A stretch of 64,000 bases of DNA from Paenibacillus puerhi. GTDB lineage: Bacteria; Bacillota; Bacilli; Paenibacillales; NBRC-103111. The DNA lies in NCBI RefSeq assembly GCF_009846885.1, contig NZ_WUWM01000017.1, forward strand, positions 86,491-150,490, written 5' to 3'. The translations under genes and the position numbers were made by a program. A model generated the notes under the pieces. The model was not told the origin of the DNA. It was given only the letters and a program-made list of their open reading frames with translations, and searched no databases. Below are positions 8,779 through 15,559 of this stretch, piece after piece. How positions within the stretch are numbered: position 1 is the stretch's first letter; each line of letters opens with the position of its first letter.

Positions 8779-10158
8779 TTATTTCTTCTTCTTGGTCTCC
8801 GGCATTTGATCCGACCATTTAACCGATAACGTCACGTTGTAATTACCATGAGTTTTGAGTTCCGGCTCGCGCACTTGCGACCGGAAGCCGACAAGCGATA
8901 CGCCGCCGACGGACAGCGTCACGGGGAATTCCTCCTTCTTCACGAAGGAGATTTTGCCGTCCACCACGATATACAGATCGATGCCTTCCTTCGCGGTGAA
9001 ATCAACCGTCAGGTACCTGCTGCCCTGAGGCTGCACGGCGGCTTCAAGATCACCGTGGGTCGCCACATTTTTGGTCAACACGCCCAAGTCGTCAAAGTAA
9101 TCCCGGACGTAAATGACGGATTTATCCGACCACTCCCGTGAACCCGGCTGCTCGACGGAAGGATTCAGGATCCCGCCCGAGGCATTGGGGATTGGAGACC
9201 CGTTTCCTCCGGATGCCGAGCCCCCGCCCGAGCCCGAGTTTGTTCCGGTCTTCGCTTCCAGCTCAACGGTCGAATATAAGGAAAGCCATTTCTCCGTTTT
9301 CAGGTAGTGGTAGATCCGGTCCAGGATCACGACGGCTTCCGCACGGGTAACCGGATCCCTGGGACGGAACCGTCCATTATCGGTCGGCGACATGATGCCG
9401 TTCGCTTTCAGTCCCGCCAGTCCCTTGGCCTGCACATTGGACAGCAGGTCGTCTCCCAGCTTGCAGTCGCTTGCTCCCTTGCCGATCATCAGCGTTTTGT
9501 AGACAATCTCATCGTCCGCACGCATCCAGCCGCTGGCATCGTAACGCCCGTCTGACTTGGCGAACCAGTAGGCCGATTCGTCCTCCAGCAGGCTGGAGGG
9601 CATATCCTTGAATTGCAGCAGGGCCGCGCATGCATCGTTCGCGCTCAGACGGTCGCCGCCGGCCAGCTTGCCCCCGAACATGGCATATAGAATCTGCGCC
9701 AGCTCCAATCTAGTGAGCGGCCGGTCCGGATTGAAGGCCAGCTGTCCTTGCTCATTCACTCCGAAGCCTCCGATGCGGAAAGATGCATCGTATAGATCGC
9801 TAATGGGCTTATATGCCCAATGATCGGTAGGCACATCGGCAAAGTACCCGATCTTGTTCAATTCCGTCGCCTTCAGGTTAGGCCGATATGTATCGAATAA
9901 CCGGAATACCATGGCCGACCATTCGGCCTTGCTGATGGCTTGGTCCGGACGGAACAGTCCGTCGGGGTAACCGGTTATGATTTGTTTGCTGGTCATCAGT
10001 TCTATGGAGTTGATGGCCCATACATAGCTCGAGGTAACGTCGCTGTAGCGGCTTGCAGCCTGAACCGGCTGCGGCTGGACCGCAAGGGCGGAACATCCTA
10101 CGGCGACCGTCAAAGCCAACGCGATGCGGCGGAGCCACTTTGGTGGCGTCTTGTCCAT
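8779..10158 (-). CDS. Secreted S-layer-homology (SLH) domain protein
   Basis: A 459-residue exported protein. Residues 1-34 form a signal peptide (basic WLRRIA, hydrophobic core, probable cleavage after PVQA). Three SLH-type segments follow: about 36-95 (SSYVWAINSIELMTSKQIITGYPDGLFRPDQAISKAEWSAM, shown here only as landmarks), 105-165 (DVPTDHWAYKPISDL, RPLTRLELAQIL) and 235-290 (GIMSPTDNGRFRPRDPVTRAEAVVIL). Then come a Gly/Ser-rich linker (about 305-330) and a beta-rich C-terminal region ending in a lysine tail. SLH repeats bind pyruvylated secondary wall polymer, so it should sit on the cell wall surface. The role of the C-terminal domain is unknown. GGGAGG precedes the start. Confidence 0.85.
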   Translation of the reverse strand: MDKTPPKWLRRIALALTVAVGCSALAVQPQPVQAASRYSDVTSSYVWAINSIELMTSKQIITGYPDGLFRPDQAISKAEWSAMVFRLFDTYRPNLKATELNKIGYFADVPTDHWAYKPISDLYDASFRIGGFGVNEQGQLAFNPDRPLTRLELAQILYAMFGGKLAGGDRLSANDACAALLQFKDMPSSLLEDESAYWFAKSDGRYDASGWMRADDEIVYKTLMIGKGASDCKLGDDLLSNVQAKGLAGLKANGIMSPTDNGRFRPRDPVTRAEAVVILDRIYHYLKTEKWLSLYSTVELEAKTGTNSGSGGGSASGGNGSPIPNASGGILNPSVEQPGSREWSDKSVIYVRDYFDDLGVLTKNVATHGDLEAAVQPQGSRYLTVDFTAKEGIDLYIVVDGKISFVKKEEFPVTLSVGGVSLVGFRSQVREPELKTHGNYNVTLSVKWSDQMPETKKKK

Positions 10159-10237
10159 AATTCATTCTACCTCCCGTCTCTTCTTATTTTATCGGAAGGA
10201 ACGGCTCCAAATGTTACCTGCTTTGGGTAAATGGATG

Positions 10238-10996
10238 TTATCTTTGCAAGATTTCGCGCAGTCTGGCCGGATAATCGGTTATGATGCCCGAAAAGCCCGC
10301 CTCCACCGCCCTTGTCAAATGCACGGGGTCATTGACCGTATACGGGTATACCTGAAGCCCCGCACTGACAGCCTGTGCCACGTCCTCCGCGTCCATACTC
10401 AGATAATGCGGGTGCAGCGAGTACACCTCCATGTCCGAAAGCTCGGCCAGCCGCGCATGATGCACAAAGCCGCCTACATAGAGCAAGCCTATGCGAAGCT
10501 CCGGGATATCCCGCTTCAGCCGGTGCAGCGTCTTGTGGCCGAAGGAGGAGACGACGACGGTCGCCAGGCGGTCATACTCCTTCAACAGCCTCTGCAACTC
10601 TCCGGACAAACGCGCGCTATAGCCGCACTTGATCTCCACATTGATCATGATGCCGGGAGGCGTCAGAGCCAATACGTCTGCCAGAAGCGGCAGCCGCTCT
10701 CCCGCGAATCGTTCGTCAAACCAGCTTCCCGCATCAAGCCGCCTGAGCTCCTCCATCGTCAACTGCTCGATAAATCCGCTTCCATCTGTCGTTCTGTCTA
10801 CGGTGTGGTCATGACACACGATTAGCTCGCCATCCGCCGTCTCGTGGATGTCTAGCTCTATAGCATCCGCCCCTTGCTCCAGTGCCAAACGGAACGATGC
10901 CAGCGTATTTTCCGGCGCTTCTCCTGCGGCGCCCCGGTGCCCAATAATGAGCTGCTTCGCATTGGTTGCGTGCTCGCTTCCAGACTTGTCCGACAT
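10238..10996 (-). CDS. ugpQ: Glycerophosphodiester phosphodiesterase
   Basis: Hydrolyses glycerophosphodiesters to glycerol-3-phosphate and an alcohol. The 252-residue single GDPD TIM barrel has the signature GHRGAAGEAPENTLASF at residues 19-35, then AIELDIHETADGELIVCHD (metal and catalytic Glu/Asp/His), INVEIKCG and YTVNDPVHLTRAVEAG near the C-terminus. There is no signal peptide, so it is cytosolic (UgpQ-like). The ATG has AGGGAGG upstream. Confidence 0.92.
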   Translation of the reverse strand: MSDKSGSEHATNAKQLIIGHRGAAGEAPENTLASFRLALEQGADAIELDIHETADGELIVCHDHTVDRTTDGSGFIEQLTMEELRRLDAGSWFDERFAGERLPLLADVLALTPPGIMINVEIKCGYSARLSGELQRLLKEYDRLATVVVSSFGHKTLHRLKRDIPELRIGLLYVGGFVHHARLAELSDMEVYSLHPHYLSMDAEDVAQAVSAGLQVYPYTVNDPVHLTRAVEAGFSGIITDYPARLREILQR

Positions 10997-11166
10997 ATCG
11001 TCAGCCTCCCTCTACCATGTATAGATGATCTACCTGACCGTTTAACGCCCGTTGTTGTTTCTATTCTATTATGGGCGGGACCCTTGGTGAATTCAAGATT
11101 TGGGAGCGTCCGGCTTCGTAAAGAATCTGTGAAGACCGTGAGCCGACCGAACCGGACGGACCGGAC

Positions 11167-11210
11167 AAAAAAAAAACCGTCCGAGCTATGCGCTGGATTA
11201 CGCATGGCTC
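11167..11210 (-). terminator. Strong intrinsic terminator
   Basis: On the minus strand, a ten-base-pair stem (GAGCCATGCG with CGCATAGCTC, loop of eight) is followed by GGACGG and ten consecutive T. It ends the transcript that carries the YjfB-like gene and the structured 3' region. Confidence 0.85.
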
Positions 11211-11223
11211 AGACAGCTTGGAA

Positions 11224-11304
11224 GGGTTGCTGCGTTCAGCCCTTCACAGGCTCGTGCCTGATGGGCCTTGTTTCATTCTCCAGGCTAATAAAAGCAGCGA
11301 TCCC
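11224..11304 (-). other. Structured RNA segment downstream of the YjfB-like gene
   Basis: Read on the minus strand, 11304-11294 (GGGATCGCTGC) pairs with 11233-11224 (GCAGCAACCC), enclosing a second hairpin at 11266-11239 (GCCC/GGGC closing CAGGC/GCCTG with a four-base loop). This sits between the stop of the small gene and the strong terminator at 11167-11210, upstream of the phosphodiesterase gene. I could not match it to a known riboswitch or housekeeping RNA. It may be a 3'-UTR structure, a small RNA or an unrecognised leader. Confidence 0.4.
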
Positions 11305-11319
11305 GCATCACCCTATTGG

Positions 11320-11499
11320 CTAGGCGCGAATATCTACATGCTTCCCCAGATGGGCAGGCTGCGCCGCCGCAAAATCTTGGAGAAGGACAGCCGTTTGCGC
11401 CGCTTGCGAATCTTTAACTTTACTGAGGAGTGCCAGACCGACAGCTTGCTGCAGCCCATTCGGGCTGGATGCAGCGTTTAAGGCGGATTGAATATGCAA
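11320..11499 (-). CDS. Small YjfB-family putative motility protein
   Basis: A 59-residue protein that starts with TTG at 11499. An in-frame TGA lies directly before it, and an AAGAAGGTG ribosome binding site is correctly spaced. The body reads QQAVGLALLSKVKDSQ and TAVLLQDFAAAQ and ends PAHLGKHVDIRA. The pattern of one amphipathic helix, then LLQDF, then a terminal HLG-x(2)-VD-I/V fits the YjfB family (about 60 residues, named for motility association; function unknown). A structured segment and a strong terminator follow. The opposite-strand open frame here is a shadow. Confidence 0.65.
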   Translation of the reverse strand: MHIQSALNAASSPNGLQQAVGLALLSKVKDSQAAQTAVLLQDFAAAQPAHLGKHVDIRA

Positions 11500-11634
11500 T
11501 CAGGTCACCTTCTTATCATCTAAAAAATAGGGCAGTCCGGCCGAACTTCCCTTCTATTCCACTATAAAGCAAGGGACCTGGCGCGTAAAGAAACCCGTAT
11601 GTCCAGGTCCAGATTCCCCAATCCGGGTCTATAT

Positions 11635-11667
11635 AAAAAGAGAGCCTGGCCCGTTGGGCTCAAGCTC
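11635..11667 (-). terminator. Intrinsic terminator of tRNA-Leu copy 1
   Basis: Minus-strand stem GAGCTTG/CAGGCTC stacked on GCCC/GGGC with an AAC loop, followed by TCTTTTT. It lies 20 bases past the tRNA 3' end. Confidence 0.8.
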
Positions 11668-11687
11668 CCGTTAACTCATGCTGGCTA

Positions 11688-11770
11688 TGCGGTTGAGAGG
11701 ACTCGAACCTCCACGGGCGTACGCCCACTACCCCCTCAAGATAGCGTGTCTGCCATTCCACCACAACCGC
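11688..11770 (-). tRNA. tRNA-Leu(GAG), copy 1
   Basis: An 83-nt class II tRNA. Acceptor GCGGTTG pairs with CAACCGC, discriminator A, T-arm GGTTCGAGTCC. The anticodon stem CTATC/GGTAG closes the loop TTGAGGG, giving anticodon GAG (codons CUC/CUU). The long variable arm GGGCGTACGCCC is fully paired. CCA is not encoded. Confidence 0.95.
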
Positions 11771-11864
11771 GCGACAATGTAGCCATTATACTGCTTTTTG
11801 TTCAATTAGTAAAGCGGGAGGGCTTGTGCAAGCTCCCCCGCTGTCCTTGGCGATCATGCTGTAT

Positions 11865-12284
11865 TTACTTTTGCCACACCCGCACTTCTTCACCGGCGCT
11901 ATTGTATTCGATACGTTCCGGCGTAAGCTTCAAGATCACATAGTCGGGATCGTGAGGACCCTCGAACCATTCTTTGAAGGAGTCGTTCCATAACCGTTCT
12001 CTGAGGCTGTCCTCGCTGCATATTTCCGCCTTGGCTTCAATTTGCAGGATGTCCGAGGACTTCTTCCCGTCGTAGCCGACCAGCACATGGACATGGGGAT
12101 TGCTTCTCAGCTCGTCTACTTTATCGGTTTTTGAATTTGTCGCCAAATAAATCGTCAAGCCTTCGTGAAATAATGCCATATACCGAACCTTCGGTTTCTG
12201 TCCGTCTACGGTACCGAAAGAACAAAAACGATTGGCCGCCAACACCTCGACAATTTTCTCTTCTAGCTGCTTGGTTTGCTGCAT
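11865..12284 (-). CDS. Pyridoxamine-5'-phosphate-oxidase-fold (general stress protein 26-like) protein
   Basis: A 139-residue flavin-binding split-barrel protein. Features are LAANRFCSFGTVDGQKPKVR (residues 15-34), YMALFHEGLTIYLATNS, a lysine-containing KTDKVDELRSNPHVHVLVGY and a C-terminal DYVILKLTPERIEYNSAGEEV. This arrangement matches the small PPOX-like family that includes B. subtilis stress protein YdaG. The substrate is unknown; F420, FMN or haem binding are all seen in relatives, and FMN is likely in Firmicutes. GGGAGAG precedes the ATG. It lies between two nearly identical tRNA-Leu genes. Confidence 0.82.
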   Translation of the reverse strand: MQQTKQLEEKIVEVLAANRFCSFGTVDGQKPKVRYMALFHEGLTIYLATNSKTDKVDELRSNPHVHVLVGYDGKKSSDILQIEAKAEICSEDSLRERLWNDSFKEWFEGPHDPDYVILKLTPERIEYNSAGEEVRVWQK

Positions 12285-12350
12285 AACGAAACTCTCCCTT
12301 CATCGGTCAGGTTGTTCGTTATATTCCCCCAAAACCGCTGGTTCGAAACC

Positions 12351-12386
12351 AAAAAAAGCCCGCTCCCTGAATTAACGGGTACGGAC
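12351..12386 (-). terminator. Intrinsic terminator of tRNA-Leu copy 2
   Basis: Minus-strand stem GTCCGT/GCGGGC with an inner CCC/GGG, followed by seven T. It lies 22 bases past the tRNA. Confidence 0.75.
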
Positions 12387-12408
12387 TCTTATCGGATATG
12401 AAGCTTGA

Positions 12409-12491
12409 TGCGGTTGAGAGGACTCGAACCTCCACGAGCGTACGCCCACTACCCCCTCAAGATAGCGTGTCTGCCATTCCACCACAACCGC
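12409..12491 (-). tRNA. tRNA-Leu(GAG), copy 2
   Basis: Identical to copy 1 across acceptor, anticodon (GAG) and T-arm. One change in the variable arm turns a G-C pair into a G-U pair (GCTC instead of GCCC). CCA is not encoded. It has its own terminator, so the two copies appear to be separate transcripts. Confidence 0.95.
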
Positions 12492-12687
12492 GCATGTTTG
12501 GGGTCAATCCCCAGCACTTCTATGAAGACTAGTATAAAAGCGACAATTGTTATTATATCGGAATGCCTTATGGGTTGGCAACTATATTTTTTATGCAGCT
12601 TCGGCAAAGCCCCCTTAGGAACCCTGCTCTCTTTATGTTAAGATGTGATCAATCAGCCTAAACTTCATCCGGTAAGAGGTGCCGCTT

Positions 12688-13620
12688 ATGCTCGTCTATG
12701 AAGCTTCTGAACGTCAGACGACCGAACAATCGCTTAGAGCCCCCCGTGGCGATGAAATCGTATGGATACATCTGGAGCAGCCTCAGCCCTCAGAGGTGGA
12801 ACACGTACTGGGGGAGCTTCTTCATTGTCATCCGCTCGTTATTGAGGACTGTATCAAACTGAGCCAGCGTCCCAAAATGGACCGGTATACGGATCATATT
12901 TTCCTGACGTTTTTCGCTGTCACCGACCAACAGCTCCATACGGCGGAGATCGCCATCGTCATCGGGAAAAACTATATGGTTTCTATTTGTAAAGAGCAAC
13001 TGGACATGCTGGACGATCTAAAAAACCATTTTCTTCAGGTCGAAGGCAGCATGTCTACCCCCGGAAGCATCCTGTATCGCTTGCTGGATCGCTGCGTAGA
13101 TGATTATACCCAGATCATTAATCTCGTCGAGGACCGTTTGGACCGGTTGGAGCGCGCCATTTTTCACAATCCTTATTTGCAGGTATCCCGCGAAGTGTTC
13201 ACCCTTAAACGCACCCTGCATCACCTGCGCCGGATCATCGTCGAGGAAAAGACAGTGTTGGGTACGATTAGCCATCAAAGCTTTCCTTATATGAGCATGG
13301 AAGCCGATGTCTACTTTATCGATATCTACGATCATATCTCACGGGTCGTGGATTCGATCGATATGTTCCGCGAGTCCTTGTTTGGCCTGCTAGAGCTGCA
13401 AATGGGCATGAAATCGGACCGCATGAACGAAATCATGAAAACCTTGACCATTATCAGCTGTATTTTCCTGCCCCTGACGTTCATCGTCGGGCTGTATGGC
13501 ATGAACTTCGATCGGATGCCCGAGCTTCACTGGGACTGGGGGTATCTGTACGTGTGGCTTGTCCTTATCGCAACCTCTATCGGCATGTGGCTGATTTTCA
13601 AGTGGAAGCGGTGGCTGTAG
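12688..13620 (+). CDS. corA: CorA-family divalent cation transporter
   Basis: A 310-residue inner-membrane Mg2+ or Co2+ channel subunit. A large soluble N-terminal domain (to about 245) with long helices is followed by two C-terminal transmembrane helices (about 250-270 and 285-305). The signature YGMNF, containing the family GMN selectivity motif, lies between them. The final basic KWKRWL matches CorA tails. ATG at 12688 is used because AAGAGGTG is seven bases upstream; an in-frame GTG at 12679 overlaps that site. Confidence 0.9.
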   Translation: MLVYEASERQTTEQSLRAPRGDEIVWIHLEQPQPSEVEHVLGELLHCHPLVIEDCIKLSQRPKMDRYTDHIFLTFFAVTDQQLHTAEIAIVIGKNYMVSICKEQLDMLDDLKNHFLQVEGSMSTPGSILYRLLDRCVDDYTQIINLVEDRLDRLERAIFHNPYLQVSREVFTLKRTLHHLRRIIVEEKTVLGTISHQSFPYMSMEADVYFIDIYDHISRVVDSIDMFRESLFGLLELQMGMKSDRMNEIMKTLTIISCIFLPLTFIVGLYGMNFDRMPELHWDWGYLYVWLVLIATSIGMWLIFKWKRWL

Positions 13621-13626
13621 CTTTAC

Positions 13627-14010
13627 GGAGAGAGGGGTACTCGCGGCTTCGCGCCGCGAGACTTCGCACGCTGCGCCGTGCTTCGACGTCCCCTCTGCTC
13701 GGGTTCGGCTCCCTCTTTCTTACTCCGTACAAAGAAAAAGACTGCCTGGAGGCCGGAGAGAGAGGGGTACTCGCGGCTTCGCGCCGCGAGACTTCGCACG
13801 CTGCGCCGTGCTGCGACGCCCCCTCTGCTCGGGTTCGGCTCCCTCTTTCTTGCTCCGTAAAACAAAAAGACTGCCTGGAAGCTGGAGAGAGAGGGGTACT
13901 CGCGGCCTCGCGCCGCGAGACTTCGCACGCTGCGCCGTGCTTCGACGCCCCCTCTGCTCGGGTTCGACTCCCTCTTTCTTACTCCGTATAACAAAAAGAC
14001 TGCCTGTGTA
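13627..14010. repeat. Three tandem copies of a ~130-bp tRNA-Ser-like structured element
   Basis: Units begin near 13627, 13755 and 13884 (period 130 and 129 bp) and differ at few positions. Each unit has AGAGGGG paired with CCCCTCT, enclosing two hairpins, CTCGCGG/CCGCGAG and GCACG/CGTGC, so it can fold as a three-way junction. On the plus strand each unit then has GGGTTCGACTCCC or GGGTTCGGCTCCC (T-arm-like), CTCCGTA and AACAAAAAGACTGCC. The last part equals the 3' flank of the neighbouring tRNA-Ser gene in inverted orientation. No open frame here looks real. Confidence 0.85.
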
Positions 14011-14033
14011 GGCAGTCTTTTTGTTATACGGAG
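13982..14033 (-). terminator. tRNA-Ser terminator inside a 23-bp-arm perfect palindrome
   Basis: The core AAAAAGACTGCC (13993-14004), six-base loop and GGCAGTCTTTTT (14011-14022) form an intrinsic terminator for the leftward tRNA-Asn-tRNA-Ser transcript. The symmetry extends without mismatch to 23 bases per arm, from CTCCG at 13982 to CGGAG ending at 14033. It therefore runs into the 3' end of tRNA-Ser, much longer than a terminator needs. Confidence 0.8.
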
Positions 14034-14116
14034 AGAGAGGGATTCGAACCCTCGCACCACTTGCGCAGTCTAACCCCTTAGCAGAGGGTCCCCTTGAGCC
14101 ACTTGGGTATCTCTCC
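14029..14116 (-). tRNA. tRNA-Ser(GCT)
   Basis: An 88-nt class II tRNA. Acceptor GGAGAGA pairs with TCTCTCC, discriminator G as usual for Ser, T-arm GGGTTCGAATCCC. Anticodon stem ACCCT/GGGGT closes the loop CTGCTAA, anticodon GCT (codons AGC/AGU). CCA is not encoded. Confidence 0.95.
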
Positions 14117-14123
14117 AAAATAA

Positions 14124-14199
14124 TGGCTCCCCGAACAGGACTCGAACCTGTGACAACTCGATTAACAGTCGAGTGCTCTACCAACTGAGCTATCAGGGA
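14124..14199 (-). tRNA. tRNA-Asn(GTT)
   Basis: A 76-nt tRNA with encoded CCA. Acceptor TCCCTGA pairs with TCGGGGA, D-arm AGCTCAGTTGGTAGAGC, anticodon loop CTGTTAA (anticodon GTT), T-arm CAGGTTCGAGTCCTG. It lies seven bases upstream of tRNA-Ser and is probably cotranscribed with it. Confidence 0.96.
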
Positions 14200-14217
14200 A
14201 GAACAATTTTTAATTTA

Positions 14218-14694
14218 TCATGAATGCGAATCCAAGTCAAGCTCTACGAGCTTCAGTCTTCCTTTGCAATGTCCGCAAACAAATCGCCTGGGATCCGTCT
14301 TTCTTTTACGCAAATATTCGGCCGAGCATGCCAGGCAAACCAGCTTGTACCGATACGGCTCCTTGCGCTGCAACACAGCCGGAAGCGACTTGCAGTAGCG
14401 CGTGCCTCCTACGAGCGCCAGCAGCTTTTTAAAATCGTCATCGCGGTGCTGATATCCATGGCCGAGAATGTGCAGATGATAGTGACAGAGCTCATGCTTG
14501 ATAATTTTCTCGACATCCTGCTTGCCGAATTGCTCAAATTGCAGCCAGCTGATCTCGATATCATGGCTCCCTGTGAAATACCGGCCCCCCGTTGATCTTA
14601 ACCGCCGATTGAATCTGGCCTGATGCTTGAAAGGACGCCCAAACGACGACAGCGAGATTTGCTCGACCCATTGCTGCAGCTGCCAGTCATTCAT
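14218..14694 (-). CDS. sprT: SprT-like zinc metalloprotease-fold protein (YdcK-like)
   Basis: A 158-residue SprT-family protein. The helix IKHELCHYHLH carries the HExxH zinc motif (about residues 68-78), and HGYQHRDDDFKKL supplies the usual third-ligand region. The C-terminus has a zinc ribbon (VCLACSAEY, then FVCGHCKGRLKL; four Cys). B. subtilis YdcK has the same arrangement. The ATG at 14694 has GGGAG eight bases upstream and is preferred to a GTG 15 bases earlier. Position next to cmpA and tex repeats the B. subtilis order. Cellular role in bacteria is not established. Confidence 0.88.
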   Translation of the reverse strand: MNDWQLQQWVEQISLSSFGRPFKHQARFNRRLRSTGGRYFTGSHDIEISWLQFEQFGKQDVEKIIKHELCHYHLHILGHGYQHRDDDFKKLLALVGGTRYCKSLPAVLQRKEPYRYKLVCLACSAEYLRKRKTDPRRFVCGHCKGRLKLVELDLDSHS

Positions 14695-14833
14695 TTTCCA
14701 TGCTCCCACCCCTAAGCTCTCTTCTCTGTAGGTTTCTCACTTGAATTGTAACCGCAGGTTAGGCTACACTGTCAAGTAGGAATCTTGCCCGTACGCCACT
14801 ATTTTTATTCGCTTTGACGACAGGAGTGACCAT

Positions 14834-15199
14834 GTGATGTCCAAAATGAAATACGCGCTGCTTCAGCATCAGGATCAACTGGAGTTCGTCGCCATGCCAA
14901 CCACCCATATGTACCAGCTCGCTGCACTTAACCAGCGTCTGCACAAAGAGCTCGACAAGCTAACCGTTCCCGGCGTCCCGGCCCTGCCTCATTTTATCGC
15001 CGAGTTCGAAGGACTGGAAATTGTTCGCCCCGGCTTTGAGCTGCAGCAAGGACTTGCCTATATCAATAAGCTGGAGCAAACGTTCGCAGCGCTGCAGGCC
15101 CAGGAAAAGCAATACCCGCTCGTTTCCCTGCTGACGGAAATCCGTGCGCTTCAAGCTCAGCTTGAGCAGTGGTACGAAGACGAGGAAGAGCTGGTCTAA
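14834..15199 (+). CDS. Conserved-looking hypothetical protein, helical
   Basis: A 121-residue protein that I do not recognise. It starts MMSKMKYALLQHQDQLEF and is largely alpha-helical in appearance, with leucine/glutamine-rich helices (QRLHKELDKL, LEQTFAALQAQEKQ, EIRALQAQLEQWYEDEEELV) and an acidic C-terminus. There is no signal peptide or membrane segment. AGGAG at 14822-14826 is seven bases before the GTG at 14834; the ATG at 14837 is an alternative. Codon use resembles the flanking genes and it is bracketed by conserved spore-former genes, which supports a real gene. Confidence 0.65.
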   Translation: MMSKMKYALLQHQDQLEFVAMPTTHMYQLAALNQRLHKELDKLTVPGVPALPHFIAEFEGLEIVRPGFELQQGLAYINKLEQTFAALQAQEKQYPLVSLLTEIRALQAQLEQWYEDEEELV

Positions 15200-15337
15200 A
15201 TAAGAGTCCATTCCGTCGAAATCCGATGCCGCTCGCGATTCATTAGGTCCGGAACTTTTTAACAGGTTAAACGGACCTGCACCGCGCATCCCTCTAGCCC
15301 ATATGCTATACAAATAGCAGCTAGAGGGAAAGGGCTG

Positions 15338-15487
15338 ATGGTCTTGCCACAATGGCTATGCAACCAATTGATGCGCGCCTTTTACAACAAAAATCGGCGG
15401 CAAATCCGCCTGCTCAATGATTGCTGGTACTTCTACCGTACCCGTAAGTCCGATACCGAATCCTCCAGCTTCCACTCCCAGCCGTAA
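15338..15487 (+). CDS. cmpA: Small CmpA-like cortex morphogenetic protein
   Basis: A 49-residue protein. Residues 4-35 read PQWLCNQLMRAFY, then KNRRQIRLLNDCWYFYR, then a short polar tail. The signature of a basic helix with (R/K)AFY...QI(R/K)LLN-x-CWYFYR resembles CmpA of B. subtilis (about 37 residues), an adaptor that, in that species, targets SpoIVA for ClpXP degradation during spore coat and cortex assembly. The gene lies between tex and sprT exactly as in B. subtilis. AAAGGG sits just before the ATG. It is easily missed because of its size. Confidence 0.75.
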   Translation: MVLPQWLCNQLMRAFYNKNRRQIRLLNDCWYFYRTRKSDTESSSFHSQP

Positions 15488-15513
15488 CCGCCCAGGGTAG
15501 AGGGAGCGAGACC

Positions 15514-15549
15514 AAATAGAGCATAGCCCCGAAGGGATATGCTCTATTT
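15514..15549. terminator. Bidirectional intrinsic terminator
   Basis: Perfect AAATAGAGCATA and TATGCTCTATTT arms around a 12-base loop. It lies between the convergent cmpA and tex genes. Confidence 0.8.
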
Positions 15550-15559
15550 GTTATTCCCC

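Noticed and set aside
11188..11481. Small plus-strand frame over the YjfB-like gene
   Set aside because: The minus-strand frame has the ribosome site, family pattern and terminator; the plus frame has none of these.
13627..14010. CRISPR array
   Set aside because: The repeats are about 130 bp, contiguous and without unique spacers; no cas gene is present.
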